Assembly: GCA_030615565.1 (NCBI GenBank)
Contig: JAUWZC010000007.1
Coordinates: 1 to 21,334 of the forward strand
DNA length: 21,334 nucleotides
DNA from: Desulfobacteraceae bacterium
Lineage (GTDB): Bacteria > Desulfobacterota > DSM-4660 > Desulfatiglandales > B25-G16
Direction: 5' to 3'
Shown: positions 7,838 through 16,660 of the stretch, one piece after another
Position numbering within the stretch: position 1 is the first letter of the stretch
How the letters are laid out: the number at the start of each line of letters is the position of its first letter
Translations under genes and position numbers: made by a program
The notes under the pieces: generated by a model
What the model saw: the letters and a program-made list of their open reading frames with translations, nothing else
The model's database searches: none
What the model was told of the DNA's origin: nothing

Positions 7838-8566
7838 TTATTTCGCCTTTTCTTTGTAGTATTGATGATACTCAAAAACCTTTTTTATATAGTACTGGGT
7901 GGACTTGAAGGGTGGAACACCCTGGTATTTCCTGACTTTCTTACTTCCGGCATTGTAGGCTGCCAGAGCCAGTTTGACATCTCCGTTAAATTGATTCATA
8001 AGCTTTCTAAAGTATCTGACACCTGCGTTGATATTGTGCTCTGGGTTGAAGCTATCTCTTACGCCCAAGGCTTTGGCTGTCTTAGGCATCAACTGCATAA
8101 GTCCCTTTGCACCTCTTTTTGAAATTGCTTTGGGGTTGTAACGGGACTCTACCATAATAATAGCCTTTACAAGGTCTGAATCAATCTGATAGCGATTTGC
8201 AGCTTGAAGGATAATTGGATGTAACAAAGCTTCCGTTTTCTTGCCATGAGCAGATAGCAAGCTTCTTTCCGGGGTACTGACTGGATGCTCCTCTGGCAGA
8301 GATGGGGGAATCTTGTATCTGCTAGATTCATCCAGGATTTTGCCCAAGGAGGGGTCGGATTTAGGTTGCATCTGTGCGATCTGTCCAGCTAGATCGCTTT
8401 TAGGAACGCTCAACTTTTTTGGGGCCATCGATTTTCCAACCATCGGCTCGGTTTGCTTTTGGCCTTCATAAGGGGGTTGGGCGAACAAAACCAGAGACAT
8501 TACAAAAATAAATAGACAGCGGACCAGAGCCACCAAAGGTGGCTTTATAGGCGATGCTTCATCCAT
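7838..8566 (-). CDS. Secreted lytic transglycosylase (SLT/MltC-type)
   Basis: The 242-aa protein has a hydrophobic N-terminal segment (residues 11-30, after KPP and before QPPYEGQ) that fits a signal peptide or anchor. A low-complexity linker runs to about 110, and a C-terminal SLT lysozyme-like domain covers about 115-235. Motifs are the catalytic glutamate E140 in VESRYNPKA, GLMQLMP (155-161), the NINAGVRYF helix, and AYNAG (203-207). Such enzymes cleave peptidoglycan glycan strands to 1,6-anhydro products in the periplasm. No lipobox is evident. The start at 8566 is the only in-frame ATG before the signal; the ribosome binding site is weak. A perfect 7-bp hairpin (8528-8544) lies within the first 15 codons. 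It is convergent with metF and functionally unrelated to it. Confidence 0.9.
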   Translation of the reverse strand: MDEASPIKPPLVALVRCLFIFVMSLVLFAQPPYEGQKQTEPMVGKSMAPKKLSVPKSDLAGQIAQMQPKSDPSLGKILDESSRYKIPPSLPEEHPVSTPERSLLSAHGKKTEALLHPIILQAANRYQIDSDLVKAIIMVESRYNPKAISKRGAKGLMQLMPKTAKALGVRDSFNPEHNINAGVRYFRKLMNQFNGDVKLALAAYNAGSKKVRKYQGVPPFKSTQYYIKKVFEYHQYYKEKAK

Positions 8567-8728
8567 TGTTGATCCAATGCACCTTCCTCTCCAATAATGA
8601 AGTTCTTGCTTTGCTGATTTTAATAATATGGAAAAGATAGAATTGTCAAGTAAAGATTACAAGATATGGTATTTTTTATTTTTTTTCTTCAATATGTAGT
8701 ATCTCCAAAACAAAGGCACCTTGTCAAG

Positions 8729-8758
8729 CTATCCATAGAACTATCCAACTATGGGTAG
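8729..8758. terminator. Hairpin downstream of the small membrane protein gene
   Basis: CTATCCATAG (8729-8738) and CTATGGGTAG (8749-8758) form a 10-bp stem with one G-U pair and a 10-nt loop. It lies 35 nt beyond the stop of the minus-strand gene ending at 8794. No T-run follows on the minus strand, so it may be a weak terminator or an mRNA 3' stabiliser. The remaining 8567-8793 gap shows a long T/A-rich run and no gene. Confidence 0.35.
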
Positions 8759-8793
8759 GAAAATATCAGAGGAATGAGGTTTTAGGGACAACA

Positions 8794-9009
8794 TTATGGG
8801 TTGTTACGGATGGATTCTTTTATTTTTCTTCTAATAAGCAGATACCCTATGAAGACAAGGAGAAGTCCGATAATGAAAATCAGATTGTTATCCTTAAGTA
8901 TACCATATGAAAATGCTGATACGCCGATTATACATATAAGAATGATCAGGGTTTTGTTTTTAAGAATATATGATGTAACTTTTAATGTCATAAAGGTCTT
9001 AGGAGACAT
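8794..9009 (-). CDS. Small two-helix membrane protein, unknown function
   Basis: The 71-aa protein has two strongly hydrophobic segments, about residues 20-38 (LIILICIIGVSAFSYGIL) and 43-60 (LIFIIGLLLVFIGYLLI). A basic tail follows (RRKIKESIRNN), so both termini probably face the cytoplasm. No family is recognised. The ribosome binding site is weak, and a second in-frame Met at residue 7 could be the true start. It lies on the same strand as the fumarylacetoacetate-hydrolase-like gene and 50 nt downstream of its stop, so it could be co-transcribed with it. The opposite strand is also open over nearly the same bases, but the membrane-protein pattern here is more natural. Confidence 0.5.
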   Translation of the reverse strand: MSPKTFMTLKVTSYILKNKTLIILICIIGVSAFSYGILKDNNLIFIIGLLLVFIGYLLIRRKIKESIRNNP

Positions 9010-9059
9010 AATGTGATAGGAACTAGATAGGCAAAAGATTTAAGGACGAGGTTACTGAT

Positions 9060-9878
9060 CTAAATTGTACGGCAGATGTTCACTAGGCGACCTACCTTTT
9101 CTATCTCTACAACAACCTCATCCCCATCCTTCATATATATTGAAGGTTCACGAAAGGCACCAACTCCATGAGGTGTGCCAGTTATGACAACATCACCAGG
9201 TATCAGGGTAAAATTTTTTGATATAAAGCTGATAAGTTCAGGGAGTTTGAATACCATCATACTTGTATTACTATTTTGCATAATCTGGCCATTAAGCCAG
9301 CACCTTATCTTCAGGGAATGGGGATCAGGTATATCATCGGATGTAACAATCCAGGGACCAAGGGGGCAAAAGGTATCAAGGGATTTTCCCCTAACCCATT
9401 GCCCATCACCAAATTGCAGATCCCTGGCGCTCACATCATTGGCACATGTATATCCGAAAATTGCTTTCATGACCTCGGTTTTCGGGCAATTATGTATTGT
9501 TTTTCCAATAATTACAGCAAGTTCTGCTTCAAAATCTACCTTTTTGGCAAGATTTACATCCCAGGTAATAAAATCATTATGCCCGATCAAGCTGTTCGGA
9601 AATTTTGCAAAGATCAGAGGAGATTCCGGAATTTCTCCTTTGCTCTCCCGGATATGATCTATATAGTTTAGTCCTATAGCAACTATCTTGGATGGATTGC
9701 TTACGGAAGGAGCAAGTTTAATCCTATCCAGGCCTACAGCCTTCCCAGAGGGCCTACAGTCTTGGCCCTTTTTGATGAAATCTATCATTTCACCTTGGAA
9801 ATCAATGGGTATAAGACTGTCAGCATTTATTATGCCCAAACGAATGCTGTCTTTATCGTAGAATTGGGCTATTTTCAT
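9060..9878 (-). CDS. Fumarylacetoacetate hydrolase family protein
   Basis: The 272-aa protein belongs to the FAH superfamily of metal-dependent C-C bond hydrolases, decarboxylases and isomerases. The N-terminal 55 residues are the short beta-rich lead domain (MKIAQFYDKDSIRLGII). The FAH core follows with GLNYIDH (H75), the metal-binding acids E117 and E119 in DFEAELAVIIGK, D148 in NDVSARDLQ, WVRGKSLDTFCPLGPWI (K165), and the C-terminal GDVVITGTPHGVG. Length and order match 2-hydroxyhepta-2,4-diene-1,7-dioate isomerase or 5-oxopent-3-ene decarboxylase type relatives and also acylpyruvases, so the substrate is open. The divergent SDR gene 200 nt away could belong to the same catabolic route, but nothing in the sequence proves it. 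Confidence 0.9.
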   Translation of the reverse strand: MKIAQFYDKDSIRLGIINADSLIPIDFQGEMIDFIKKGQDCRPSGKAVGLDRIKLAPSVSNPSKIVAIGLNYIDHIRESKGEIPESPLIFAKFPNSLIGHNDFITWDVNLAKKVDFEAELAVIIGKTIHNCPKTEVMKAIFGYTCANDVSARDLQFGDGQWVRGKSLDTFCPLGPWIVTSDDIPDPHSLKIRCWLNGQIMQNSNTSMMVFKLPELISFISKNFTLIPGDVVITGTPHGVGAFREPSIYMKDGDEVVVEIEKVGRLVNICRTI

Positions 9879-10082
9879 AAAAGCTCTATATGTTCCTTTA
9901 TATATTAATTATACAAAGCGGTTGTAAAGAAGTAGTTGGTGAAAGAAATATAGTGGAAATGCTTTTGCTAAGTCAATTGAGAAACTGAAACTTTTACTTG
10001 CATGAGAAGCATCTTTTTTGGTTATTAGTAAGTGCAGGGAGGCATTCTTGAATTCAAGGGCTTTTCGAAAAAGGAGAACAAA
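9879..10082. promoter_or_regulatory. Divergent promoter region, FAH-family gene / SDR gene
   Basis: This 204-nt AT-rich gap separates two genes that point away from each other, so it must hold both promoters. No clear -35/-10 pair or operator palindrome stands out. The ribosome binding site AAGGAG at 10071-10076 is well placed for an ATG at 10083 and decides that start over the GTG at 10032. Confidence 0.45.
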
Positions 10083-10847
10083 ATGGTAGAAAAAAACATT
10101 GACTTATCAGGTAAAGTGGCATTGGTGACTGGAGGTAGTAGAGGCCTTGGTAAAGATATTGCTTTGGCAATAGCAGAAAAGGGTGCAAAAGTGGCCATTT
10201 GTGGCAGAAAAAAGGAAAATCTGGATCAAGCTGTAGAGGAATTCCACAAACGTGGTCTGAATCTAATGGCCGAGTGTGCTAACATAGGTAAATCAGGCCA
10301 GGTAAAGGCCCTGTTACAGGCTGTAGATGAGCAGTTTGGGAGGCTCGATATACTCATAAATAATGTGGGCATGAACATCTTGACACCTTCTTTGGTAGAG
10401 ACTGATGAGGGGTTATGGGATAAGATTCTTGAGACAAATCTTAAGGGCCCTTTTCTTGTCAGCAGCTATGCTGCCAAGCTAATGAAAAAGGCAGGAGGTG
10501 GAAAGATAGTTAATATATCCTCCATTGCAGCTCGGAAGGCTAGCAGGGGTATGGGGATATACTGTGTGGCCAAGGCAGGGGTTGAGATGTTGACCAGGGT
10601 TTTGGCAGTTGAGCTGGCTCCAGAACATATAAATGTAAATGCAGTTGCTCCAGGCATGGTAAGAACCAGATTCAGCCAACCTTTATGGAGTGACGAAGGC
10701 CTTTTAAAGGAGATTTTAAGAACAATTCCTATGGGCAGGATTGCAGAGACAGGTGATGTAGTTGGTGCTGTACTCTTTCTGGCCTCAGGCCTTTCTGATT
10801 TTATAACAGGAGAGGTTATTACCGTAGATGGGGGATCAATGGCCTAA
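10083..10847 (+). CDS. SDR-family NAD(P)-dependent oxidoreductase
   Basis: This 254-aa classical short-chain dehydrogenase/reductase starts at the ATG at 10083, six bases after AAGGAG; a longer GTG start at 10032 would add 17 unlikely residues. The cofactor motif is TGGSRGLG (16-23). NNVG (93-96), N119, S147 (NISS), Y160 and K164 (YCVAK) form the catalytic tetrad. The ending DFITGEVITVDGGSMA is typical of FabG/gluconate 5-dehydrogenase-like members. R19 in the glycine loop and G41-R42 after the second strand (CGRKK) favour NADP(H). It reduces or oxidises a carbonyl/alcohol, but the substrate cannot be assigned. It stands alone on the plus strand, divergent from the FAH-family gene. Confidence 0.92.
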   Translation: MVEKNIDLSGKVALVTGGSRGLGKDIALAIAEKGAKVAICGRKKENLDQAVEEFHKRGLNLMAECANIGKSGQVKALLQAVDEQFGRLDILINNVGMNILTPSLVETDEGLWDKILETNLKGPFLVSSYAAKLMKKAGGGKIVNISSIAARKASRGMGIYCVAKAGVEMLTRVLAVELAPEHINVNAVAPGMVRTRFSQPLWSDEGLLKEILRTIPMGRIAETGDVVGAVLFLASGLSDFITGEVITVDGGSMA

Positions 10848-10897
10848 TTTTTTTAAGGGAAATCAGCCTTGCCTATTAGTCTAATAATCTGCCGGCT

Positions 10898-11059
10898 CTA
10901 AACGTTGCGCACCAGCAATGCATATCTTAAAAACTTTTTTTCAGCATTTTTATAATCTGTCTTTGAGTAATATCTTAGATTCTCTGGAATTCGAAATATT
11001 TTCTTATACTTCTTTAAGAGAAGTTGTATACCAGCATTTTCTTTTAAATCTTTTTTCAT
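10898..11059 (-). CDS. Small hypothetical protein (53 aa)
   Basis: ATG at 11057-11059 opens a 53-codon frame ending in TAG at 10898-10900. The protein starts MKKDLKENAGIQLLLKKY and continues with FRIPENLRYYSKTDY and AEKKFLRYALL. The balanced, lysine-rich amphipathic composition and lack of low complexity argue for a real gene. My impression is that proteins with an IPENLxYYS motif recur as short unannotated genes in Desulfobacterota, but I cannot confirm this here. It has no signal or membrane segment and no known function. It lies 33 nt behind another short gene on the same strand, so the two may be a pair. The ribosome binding site is not obvious. Confidence 0.5.
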   Translation of the reverse strand: MKKDLKENAGIQLLLKKYKKIFRIPENLRYYSKTDYKNAEKKFLRYALLVRNV

Positions 11060-11092
11060 GATTATCTAATATGTTGGTTTGTAAAATCCAGC

Positions 11093-11257
11093 TTACCGGA
11101 TTATAGTTTCTTTAATTAAAAGGGGCCTAAATATAGATCGTTCATAAATCCGGCACAGAAAGATAGCTGTATCTTTTGCAATACCTATATCCCGCAGGCG
11201 GCAATAGATATGCAAAGGATTCATGTAATGTTTAATGCCTGCTCCCATAATGAACAT
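11093..11257 (-). CDS. Small hypothetical protein (54 aa)
   Basis: ATG at 11255-11257, preceded by GGGAG at a short distance (11261-11265), opens a 54-codon frame ending in TAA at 11093-11095. The protein reads MFIMGAGIKHYMNPLHIY, then CRLRDIGIAKDTAIFLC and RIYERSIFRPLLIKE. The mixture of cysteine, arginine and hydrophobic residues is protein-like. An internal Met at residue 4 is an alternative start. The function is unknown; the NPLHxYCRLR string looks like a conserved core. It sits directly upstream of the 53-aa small gene and downstream of a sigma-54-like site at 11547-11562, with about 290 nt of leader between. Confidence 0.5.
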   Translation of the reverse strand: MFIMGAGIKHYMNPLHIYCRLRDIGIAKDTAIFLCRIYERSIFRPLLIKETIIR

Positions 11258-11546
11258 TCACTCCCTATCAATTTAGTTACATGAGGCTTTGACTCATCAT
11301 AGACTATCTCGGCCATCTATATAATGCTTTCCAAGATGCTGTTATTATCGCAGGTGCAAATCTCTTCTTCATGTACCTTTTGAAGATGCCCTGCAGAAAA
11401 GATGCACAAACATCCGAGAAACCTTTTAAGCGCCACCTCAGACTCCCTTTTAACGATATAACCATTGGAGGCCCTTGGCCATCACGTGGTTTATTATTAA
11501 GGTGTTGAAGTTGGGTGGCACCTGATAACGACTTAACTTAATATTA
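11258..11546 (-). pseudogene. Possible decayed coding stretch upstream of the small genes
   Basis: On the minus strand one frame reads NGYIVKRESEVALKRFLG, CIFSAGHLQKVHEEEIC and DNNSILESII, then a stop, then MAEIVYDESKPHVTKLIG and SECSLWEQAL before another stop. The composition is protein-like but interrupted. No family is recognised. It may be a broken gene, or a short GTG-started gene (39 codons) after AAGGGAG. It could equally be a non-coding leader. Confidence 0.22.
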
Positions 11547-11562
11547 TGCCAAAATCATGCCA
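11547..11562 (-). promoter_or_regulatory. Sigma-54 (-24/-12) promoter candidate
   Basis: Read on the minus strand the bases are TGGCATGATTTTGGCA. Compared with the sigma-54 consensus TGGCACG-N4-TTGCA, the GG and GC elements are at the correct spacing; one base differs in each of the -24 and -12 boxes (C to T, T to G). It points toward the two short genes at 11257 and 11059. No activator site was identified. Confidence 0.4.
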
Positions 11563-11790
11563 CATTTTTTAGGTTAGGAAAATGGTTTTAGATTCCAAAT
11601 GCTTATCTTTGTATCAATTAAAATCGATCTAGAGAATGGTAAAAAAATACATGTTTATAGGAAATTTTATTCCACTTTTTGGCGAAGTTTACACACTTTT
11701 TAAGGTGGGAGTAGGAGGAAAAGGAAATCGAACTGGCATGCGCTGATAAAAAGAGGGAGATCAAAAGCCTATGACCGCTTCCAAGAACTA
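11563..11790. other. Intergenic, no gene seen
   Basis: This stretch behind the stop of the large lipoprotein gene has no supported frame on either strand. It holds A/T-rich runs but no convincing terminator hairpin. Confidence 0.4.
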
Positions 11791-14700
11791 TTAGAGAACT
11801 GTGAGCACTACTTCTTCTTCCTGTAACCGTATGATTTTATCGATTTCATTGCGCAGAGCCGGATAATCCTCAACTGGAATGCGTTCACAAAAACTGGAAA
11901 ACGATTGCTTTATCTTCACTTTTCCCTTTTTTGTGAAAAAGCTACGTTCGAGTGAAAGACAATTAGTCCTGATCGCTTTAGAATCGGGTGTCTGCTTTAG
12001 TTCGACTCCTTCCGGGAGGATGAAATCTATCTCCAAATACTGAGTGCTCGGCACACCGAGCACAAGAGGGTGGTTGCGTTTTACCAGGGAGAATAGATTT
12101 TTCGGGTGCCAATCTTTTGGTATTTTAAACCGTAGTTCATCCCCTTCACGACGCACAAATGTTGGCGCATCAAAGCTGATTTTAACACTTGCTGGACGTG
12201 TGGCATCAGTTACCTCGGTGTTTTGATAATTGAGCATTTTTGCTCCAGGTATAAAGTTGCTTAGGAACCGTTGTAGGAATTGAATGAAATTTTCTTTATT
12301 ACGGGCGATCCTGCGAATTGCGGCTCCGTTCCGACCCTCGGCTGTAATTACAACTTCAGCATTACAATTCCCGTTTTTCAAGATATTCATCACAATCTGC
12401 TTTTTCAAATAATCTATTTTAGCCGCATGAAACGGGATCCATTTCCAAGCATACCTGCCTTTCAAATCCAAGATAAATGCCCAGGTACCCTGATTATCCT
12501 GGCGCAAATGACCGACATCCAGTGCATCAACTGTAGGATCGAAAAAACGCCCCTTTTCAAGACCCAACTGAGGTGGAATATATACAATGACATGATTAAA
12601 TTGCTGCATCGGCAACTCCTGTATTATTTGACCAAAATGGCGGGAGCGCACAAGAGCAAATTGGGCCTCAATTCCTCCGAGCCGTGCAAGTGTGATAAAG
12701 AATACTACCTTGTCTTTACAATCTCCATATCGGCGTGCTAGTACGATTGGTGCTGCATGTGGCTTAACTCCTGTAATAATATGCTCATAGTCCTTCTGGT
12801 ACCGGATTTCAGTCATCAGGTATGCTTGTATGCGGTATAGTTTTTCTATTGGTGTATCGGCACCTTCAAAGAGTGTTTTTGCCAGTTGGACGATTTCTGG
12901 ACTCTCACGGAAAACGTTTTGCAGAAGGGCTTCTTCCCATTTATGAAACAGATCCCAGCTTGGGACCGTACTGATTTTCAGTACCCATGCTATTTCGCTG
13001 ATGTGTGGTGATCTATTTTCAGGTATCAGTACCGGTGCTTCAGCAGTGCTCCAGGCTATGCGGGTAAAGGATCCCTTTTCATGTTCTTCCCTTTTGATGC
13101 TTCCCCTGGAAAATTCTAATATTTTTGTGTCTTCAAGCGCCAATAGAACAAATCGGGAATTGAAAATTTGAGTTTTATACTGTTGAAACCACCAGGTATT
13201 CGTGTAATATTGCACCAGGTATTTGTTCGGTGGGGAGTCATGACGAAATTGAACAACCACCGTTGAACCGATTCCCATTTTTCTGAAGCGGATTACCCCC
13301 CCTCGGATAGAAGAGGCTTCCACCCTTTTGCCCTTTGGGTCAACCGAATAGGCTCGCAATATTCGGGAGCGACCTCTTTTTGGGAGGGTGTATTTGGTCA
13401 TTTGATCACGCCCGGACTTGTTTAAGACGTGAGTGACGGTGGTAATTACATTAACGGTGCTTCCGTCTCTTTTCAGTTCAGTTACCATATCATCGAGTAA
13501 TAGCGCTGTGTCTGCACCATTGTGGAACCGAATATTGTTACGGGAGGCCACTGCTTTTTGAATAGTTTCTTGATCGGGGACATCTTTTGTCCAGGGACCT
13601 GAGACCGGAGGTGCTATAAAATCCAGACGGTTTGCCAATCGTTCATTATCCGGATCCCGATCGAGGGCTTTCTGCCAAAAGCGTACTGCTTTGTCTCGGG
13701 CCCCATAAAGGTATGCCAGCTCGGCATATAGACGATATCCCTCAGGTGCTGTAGGTACCATTTCGATGAGTTTTAGAAACGCTTCTTCGGCTCCGGGGCG
13801 ATTATTGGATTGACGTCGAATCTCCCCCAGCTGCCACCAGGAAGATCTGCGGTTAGGCCATGAATCTGTGAGTTGCTTTGCAAAATGCTCAGCCAACTTG
13901 TAATTCTGTTTACTGCGAGAGATTCTAAACACTGTCTGCAATGCCCGGCGTTCATTGGGGAGATTAGAAAGCACCTGGTGATAAATGGCTTCCGCAGATT
14001 TCTGATAGCCAAGGCCTTCAAGCGCATCGGCCAGCTGCAGTTGAATAGAGGGCCAATTTGGCCAGTGCTCTTTTATTGCCTTCAAGACGTTGAGACGATC
14101 CTCTTTCCATTTCTCCTGTTTATAAATGCTGGCGAGGGTTTTCCAGGCAGTTGGGCGATTCGGGTGAGTGTTGGTTGTATCAAAGAGTAGTTTTCGTGCT
14201 TTTTGGGTAAGATTATTCTGCCACCAGAAACGCGCCTGTTTGTTGGAAATCTGAATCAGCTGGTCTCCGGCTTCCATAACGAGCTGCCCAAGCAAGTCAG
14301 CGGTACGGCCGCGCTCGGCATTATCCCACAAATTCAGGGTTAGCAGAAAACGTCCCGGAAGGCTTTTGTGATATTTTTCTGTAAAACTCTCAGCCAGTTT
14401 TACCGCCGAAACCTTTAAGCCCAATAATCTTGCAGACCTGATCAATAAAAATTGTCGGCGGACGTCATTTTGAATCTTGGAGATAAATCGGCCCAGGAAT
14501 ATATCAGGCGCTAATGCCCTGATCATTTTTGGCACCTCAGTAGGACAGGGGGTGTCGGCAGGAAGGGCTTCCAACACATTTGGATCAACAGGCATGCCCC
14601 CTGGTTTGGTTATACGTGCAAGTAGTTGCCATCCACCTTTATCTTGTGCGCTTTTAATGAGGATACGGTTTACACCGGAGCGGAGTTCAACCGGGATGAC

Positions 14701-15576
14701 AATGCCGTCAAATGCCCACCGGCTAATATGGCGGTTCTCAAAAACAAGGATGTTGTTTACCCAAACCTTTAATGCATCCGTTGAAGACAGGCGAAGTTCG
14801 TACGGACCTTCTTTTGTTGTGCGTATGACCGATGCCAGATAACCAACAGCCCAAATATTTGGATGTAGCAGCTCTTTTAAATTTATTGTGTTTGTTGATA
14901 GAGCCGTTGGATAACTTGTCCGCCAGCCGATCTCAATTAGTTGCCCTTGATAGGTTTTGCTTAAGTCAATTTCTTGTTCCGGTGGATAGGATATGTCGAA
15001 GCCTTTGTTCTGATCGTTATCCCATGTTCCGATCAAAGATAAAGGGATGTTCCAACTGGTTATTGCACTGGTTTTTTCCATACGTTTTATCTCACCGCGC
15101 ACGAACAAGGAAATCCCCAAAAGATAGTTTGCCAGTACCTTTACCTCTGGATCAGGATGGTTTTGTAAGGCTTTGCAGAGTTGCTCTATTCTTAAACGTT
15201 CTCTTATGGTCCAGGACATTTTGGAAAGCCAGTGGAGATGCAACAGCGGCGTATCATTGTCTGGATCGAGCAAGGCAGCAACAAGGTGTTCAAATCGATC
15301 CGAACGTCTATCTTCGAGATATGCAAGATTGGCTGCGAGTTCGTGGTAGAGGGCTGTGTCTGGACCGGCTTTTCGGGCTGCTTCAACAGCGGTTCGCATA
15401 CTGGCCACATCAGGTGCAGTGTAATATGTCTCCGCTGCTTTTAAAAGCCTATCAGATTCTCTGGGAGGAGCAGTTTCGGGTAAAAAAAGTGTTGGACCTA
15501 TAAATCTTGTTGTGGTGCAATTGAAGAGCGATATGAGCAAGAAAATTAAAATAAGGAGGTATTTCTTTTCTACCAT
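11791..15576 (-). CDS. Large lipoprotein with TPR, DUF3857 and transglutaminase-like domains
   Basis: The 1261-aa protein starts with a hydrophobic segment ending in a lipobox-like LFNC (C20; N at -1 is unusual). A PA14-like beta domain lies around 190-330 (YELRLSSTDALKVWVNN). Helical TPR-type repeats fill about 430-650 (NPNRPTAWKTLASIYK, WPNRRSSWWQLGEI, AEGYRLYAELAYLYG type units). A DUF3857 domain follows at about 670-860, then a transglutaminase-like domain with C953 (YGDCKDK), H995 (FNHVIVY) and D1013 (FFDPT), which keeps the cysteine-histidine-aspartate triad. The ending is a beta-rich tail. Proteins of this type are large envelope proteins of unclear substrate, found near polysaccharide or exosortase genes in some bacteria. 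It should sit in the periplasm, attached to a membrane. SD GTGGGGA precedes the start. It is 77 nt behind the CNNM gene on the same strand. Confidence 0.85.
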   Translation of the reverse strand: MVEKKYLLILIFLLISLFNCTTTRFIGPTLFLPETAPPRESDRLLKAAETYYTAPDVASMRTAVEAARKAGPDTALYHELAANLAYLEDRRSDRFEHLVAALLDPDNDTPLLHLHWLSKMSWTIRERLRIEQLCKALQNHPDPEVKVLANYLLGISLFVRGEIKRMEKTSAITSWNIPLSLIGTWDNDQNKGFDISYPPEQEIDLSKTYQGQLIEIGWRTSYPTALSTNTINLKELLHPNIWAVGYLASVIRTTKEGPYELRLSSTDALKVWVNNILVFENRHISRWAFDGIVIPVELRSGVNRILIKSAQDKGGWQLLARITKPGGMPVDPNVLEALPADTPCPTEVPKMIRALAPDIFLGRFISKIQNDVRRQFLLIRSARLLGLKVSAVKLAESFTEKYHKSLPGRFLLTLNLWDNAERGRTADLLGQLVMEAGDQLIQISNKQARFWWQNNLTQKARKLLFDTTNTHPNRPTAWKTLASIYKQEKWKEDRLNVLKAIKEHWPNWPSIQLQLADALEGLGYQKSAEAIYHQVLSNLPNERRALQTVFRISRSKQNYKLAEHFAKQLTDSWPNRRSSWWQLGEIRRQSNNRPGAEEAFLKLIEMVPTAPEGYRLYAELAYLYGARDKAVRFWQKALDRDPDNERLANRLDFIAPPVSGPWTKDVPDQETIQKAVASRNNIRFHNGADTALLLDDMVTELKRDGSTVNVITTVTHVLNKSGRDQMTKYTLPKRGRSRILRAYSVDPKGKRVEASSIRGGVIRFRKMGIGSTVVVQFRHDSPPNKYLVQYYTNTWWFQQYKTQIFNSRFVLLALEDTKILEFSRGSIKREEHEKGSFTRIAWSTAEAPVLIPENRSPHISEIAWVLKISTVPSWDLFHKWEEALLQNVFRESPEIVQLAKTLFEGADTPIEKLYRIQAYLMTEIRYQKDYEHIITGVKPHAAPIVLARRYGDCKDKVVFFITLARLGGIEAQFALVRSRHFGQIIQELPMQQFNHVIVYIPPQLGLEKGRFFDPTVDALDVGHLRQDNQGTWAFILDLKGRYAWKWIPFHAAKIDYLKKQIVMNILKNGNCNAEVVITAEGRNGAAIRRIARNKENFIQFLQRFLSNFIPGAKMLNYQNTEVTDATRPASVKISFDAPTFVRREGDELRFKIPKDWHPKNLFSLVKRNHPLVLGVPSTQYLEIDFILPEGVELKQTPDSKAIRTNCLSLERSFFTKKGKVKIKQSFSSFCERIPVEDYPALRNEIDKIIRLQEEEVVLTVL

Positions 15577-15652
15577 TTAATATTCCCCACTGGACATTAT
15601 CTAATTCTTGGCTGGGGTAACATATGCAGAGCCCTGATAACAGCCTGATTTT

Positions 15653-16660
15653 TTAGTCCTTATCATGTTCATCCTCAATGCTGCCAACCAATTCTTCCAA
15701 GATGTCTTCAAGGGTAAGCAGGCCTATAACTTTGCCGGTGTTGTCCAGGACAATTGCCTGATGTAATCTTTTTGCCTGAAAGCTGCGGAGTTGGGTATCG
15801 ATTTTCTTGTCTGCCTCAACAAAGTAAGGAGGGCGTAAAATCTTACTTATGGACAGGGACTTCTTTGCATCGATCAATCTGAAAAAATCCTTTGTATGGA
15901 TAATGCCAACAATATCACCGTCTTTCCCTTTAGTAATAGGAAACCTGGAGTAACCCGTTTTTAAAATTATCTTTACAATATTTTCTATAGAGGCATCTAT
16001 AGTGAGGACAGTCATCTTCTCTTTTGGTACCATGACCTCTTTGACGTTCTTATCATTTAAGGTGAAAACCCTTGAAAGCATCTTTCTCTCTTCAGTGGTA
16101 ATTGCCCCATCGCCCCAACCAATCTTAATATAGGTCATGATTTCTTCTTCAGTAAGTAAAGGACCCTTTGTTTTGGAAACATCCACACCCATTAAAAGCA
16201 AAATCTTGTTTGTTATGTAAGTAACCATAATAATCACGGGATTAAAAATCATCATGATCGCATTGAGCACTGGGGCAGTTAAAAAAGAAACCCTTTCATT
16301 AAAGTATTTAGCATAGACCTTAGGGGTAATCTCAGCAAATATCAGGATGGTAATGGTTAAGATAACTGTCACATAAGCAATACCCCTTTGACCCCATAAA
16401 GATATTGCCAGTGCCGTGGCAATAGCAGACATGGCTACATTTACCAGATTGTTTCCCAGAAGGATGGTCCCGATAAGCTTATCTGGTCTTTTTAATATTC
16501 TTTCCACAAGCTTGGTCCTTGCTGGTTTGGTTTCAGCCAGGTGTCTCAAGCGAAGTCTACTGATAGCCATAAGGGCTGTCTCAGAACCCGAGAAAAAGGC
16601 TGAGAAGCCCAATAGCACTGCCAAAATGATAAGTATAATTATAATGTTTGCTTCTATCAT
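15653..16660 (-). CDS. CNNM/CorC-HlyC family membrane protein with CBS domains
   Basis: The 335-aa protein has an N-terminal DUF21/CNNM membrane domain (about 1-175) with the family motif SGSETALMA (24-32), several hydrophobic helices (VTVILTITILIFAEITPKV and others) and the conserved ITPKVYAKYF segment. A CBS-domain pair covers about 200-325 (VPKEKMTVLTIDASI, GIIHTKDFF, VLDNTGKVIGLLTLEDILEEL). The protein ends right after the CBS pair (VGSIEDEHDKD) and lacks the extra C-terminal CorC/HlyC transporter-associated domain found in longer relatives. Family members export or regulate magnesium and other divalent cations. SD AAGGGGAG lies five bases before the ATG at 16660. Confidence 0.92.
   Translation of the reverse strand: MIEANIIIILIILAVLLGFSAFFSGSETALMAISRLRLRHLAETKPARTKLVERILKRPDKLIGTILLGNNLVNVAMSAIATALAISLWGQRGIAYVTVILTITILIFAEITPKVYAKYFNERVSFLTAPVLNAIMMIFNPVIIMVTYITNKILLLMGVDVSKTKGPLLTEEEIMTYIKIGWGDGAITTEERKMLSRVFTLNDKNVKEVMVPKEKMTVLTIDASIENIVKIILKTGYSRFPITKGKDGDIVGIIHTKDFFRLIDAKKSLSISKILRPPYFVEADKKIDTQLRSFQAKRLHQAIVLDNTGKVIGLLTLEDILEELVGSIEDEHDKD

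Noticed and set aside
8801..9016. + strand frame opposite the small membrane protein
   Set aside because: The minus-strand reading has a clear two-helix membrane pattern with a basic tail; the + strand reading looks like its complement.
10032..10082. GTG start at 10032 for the SDR gene
   Set aside because: AAGGAG six bases before ATG 10083 and the family's normal N-terminus support the later start.
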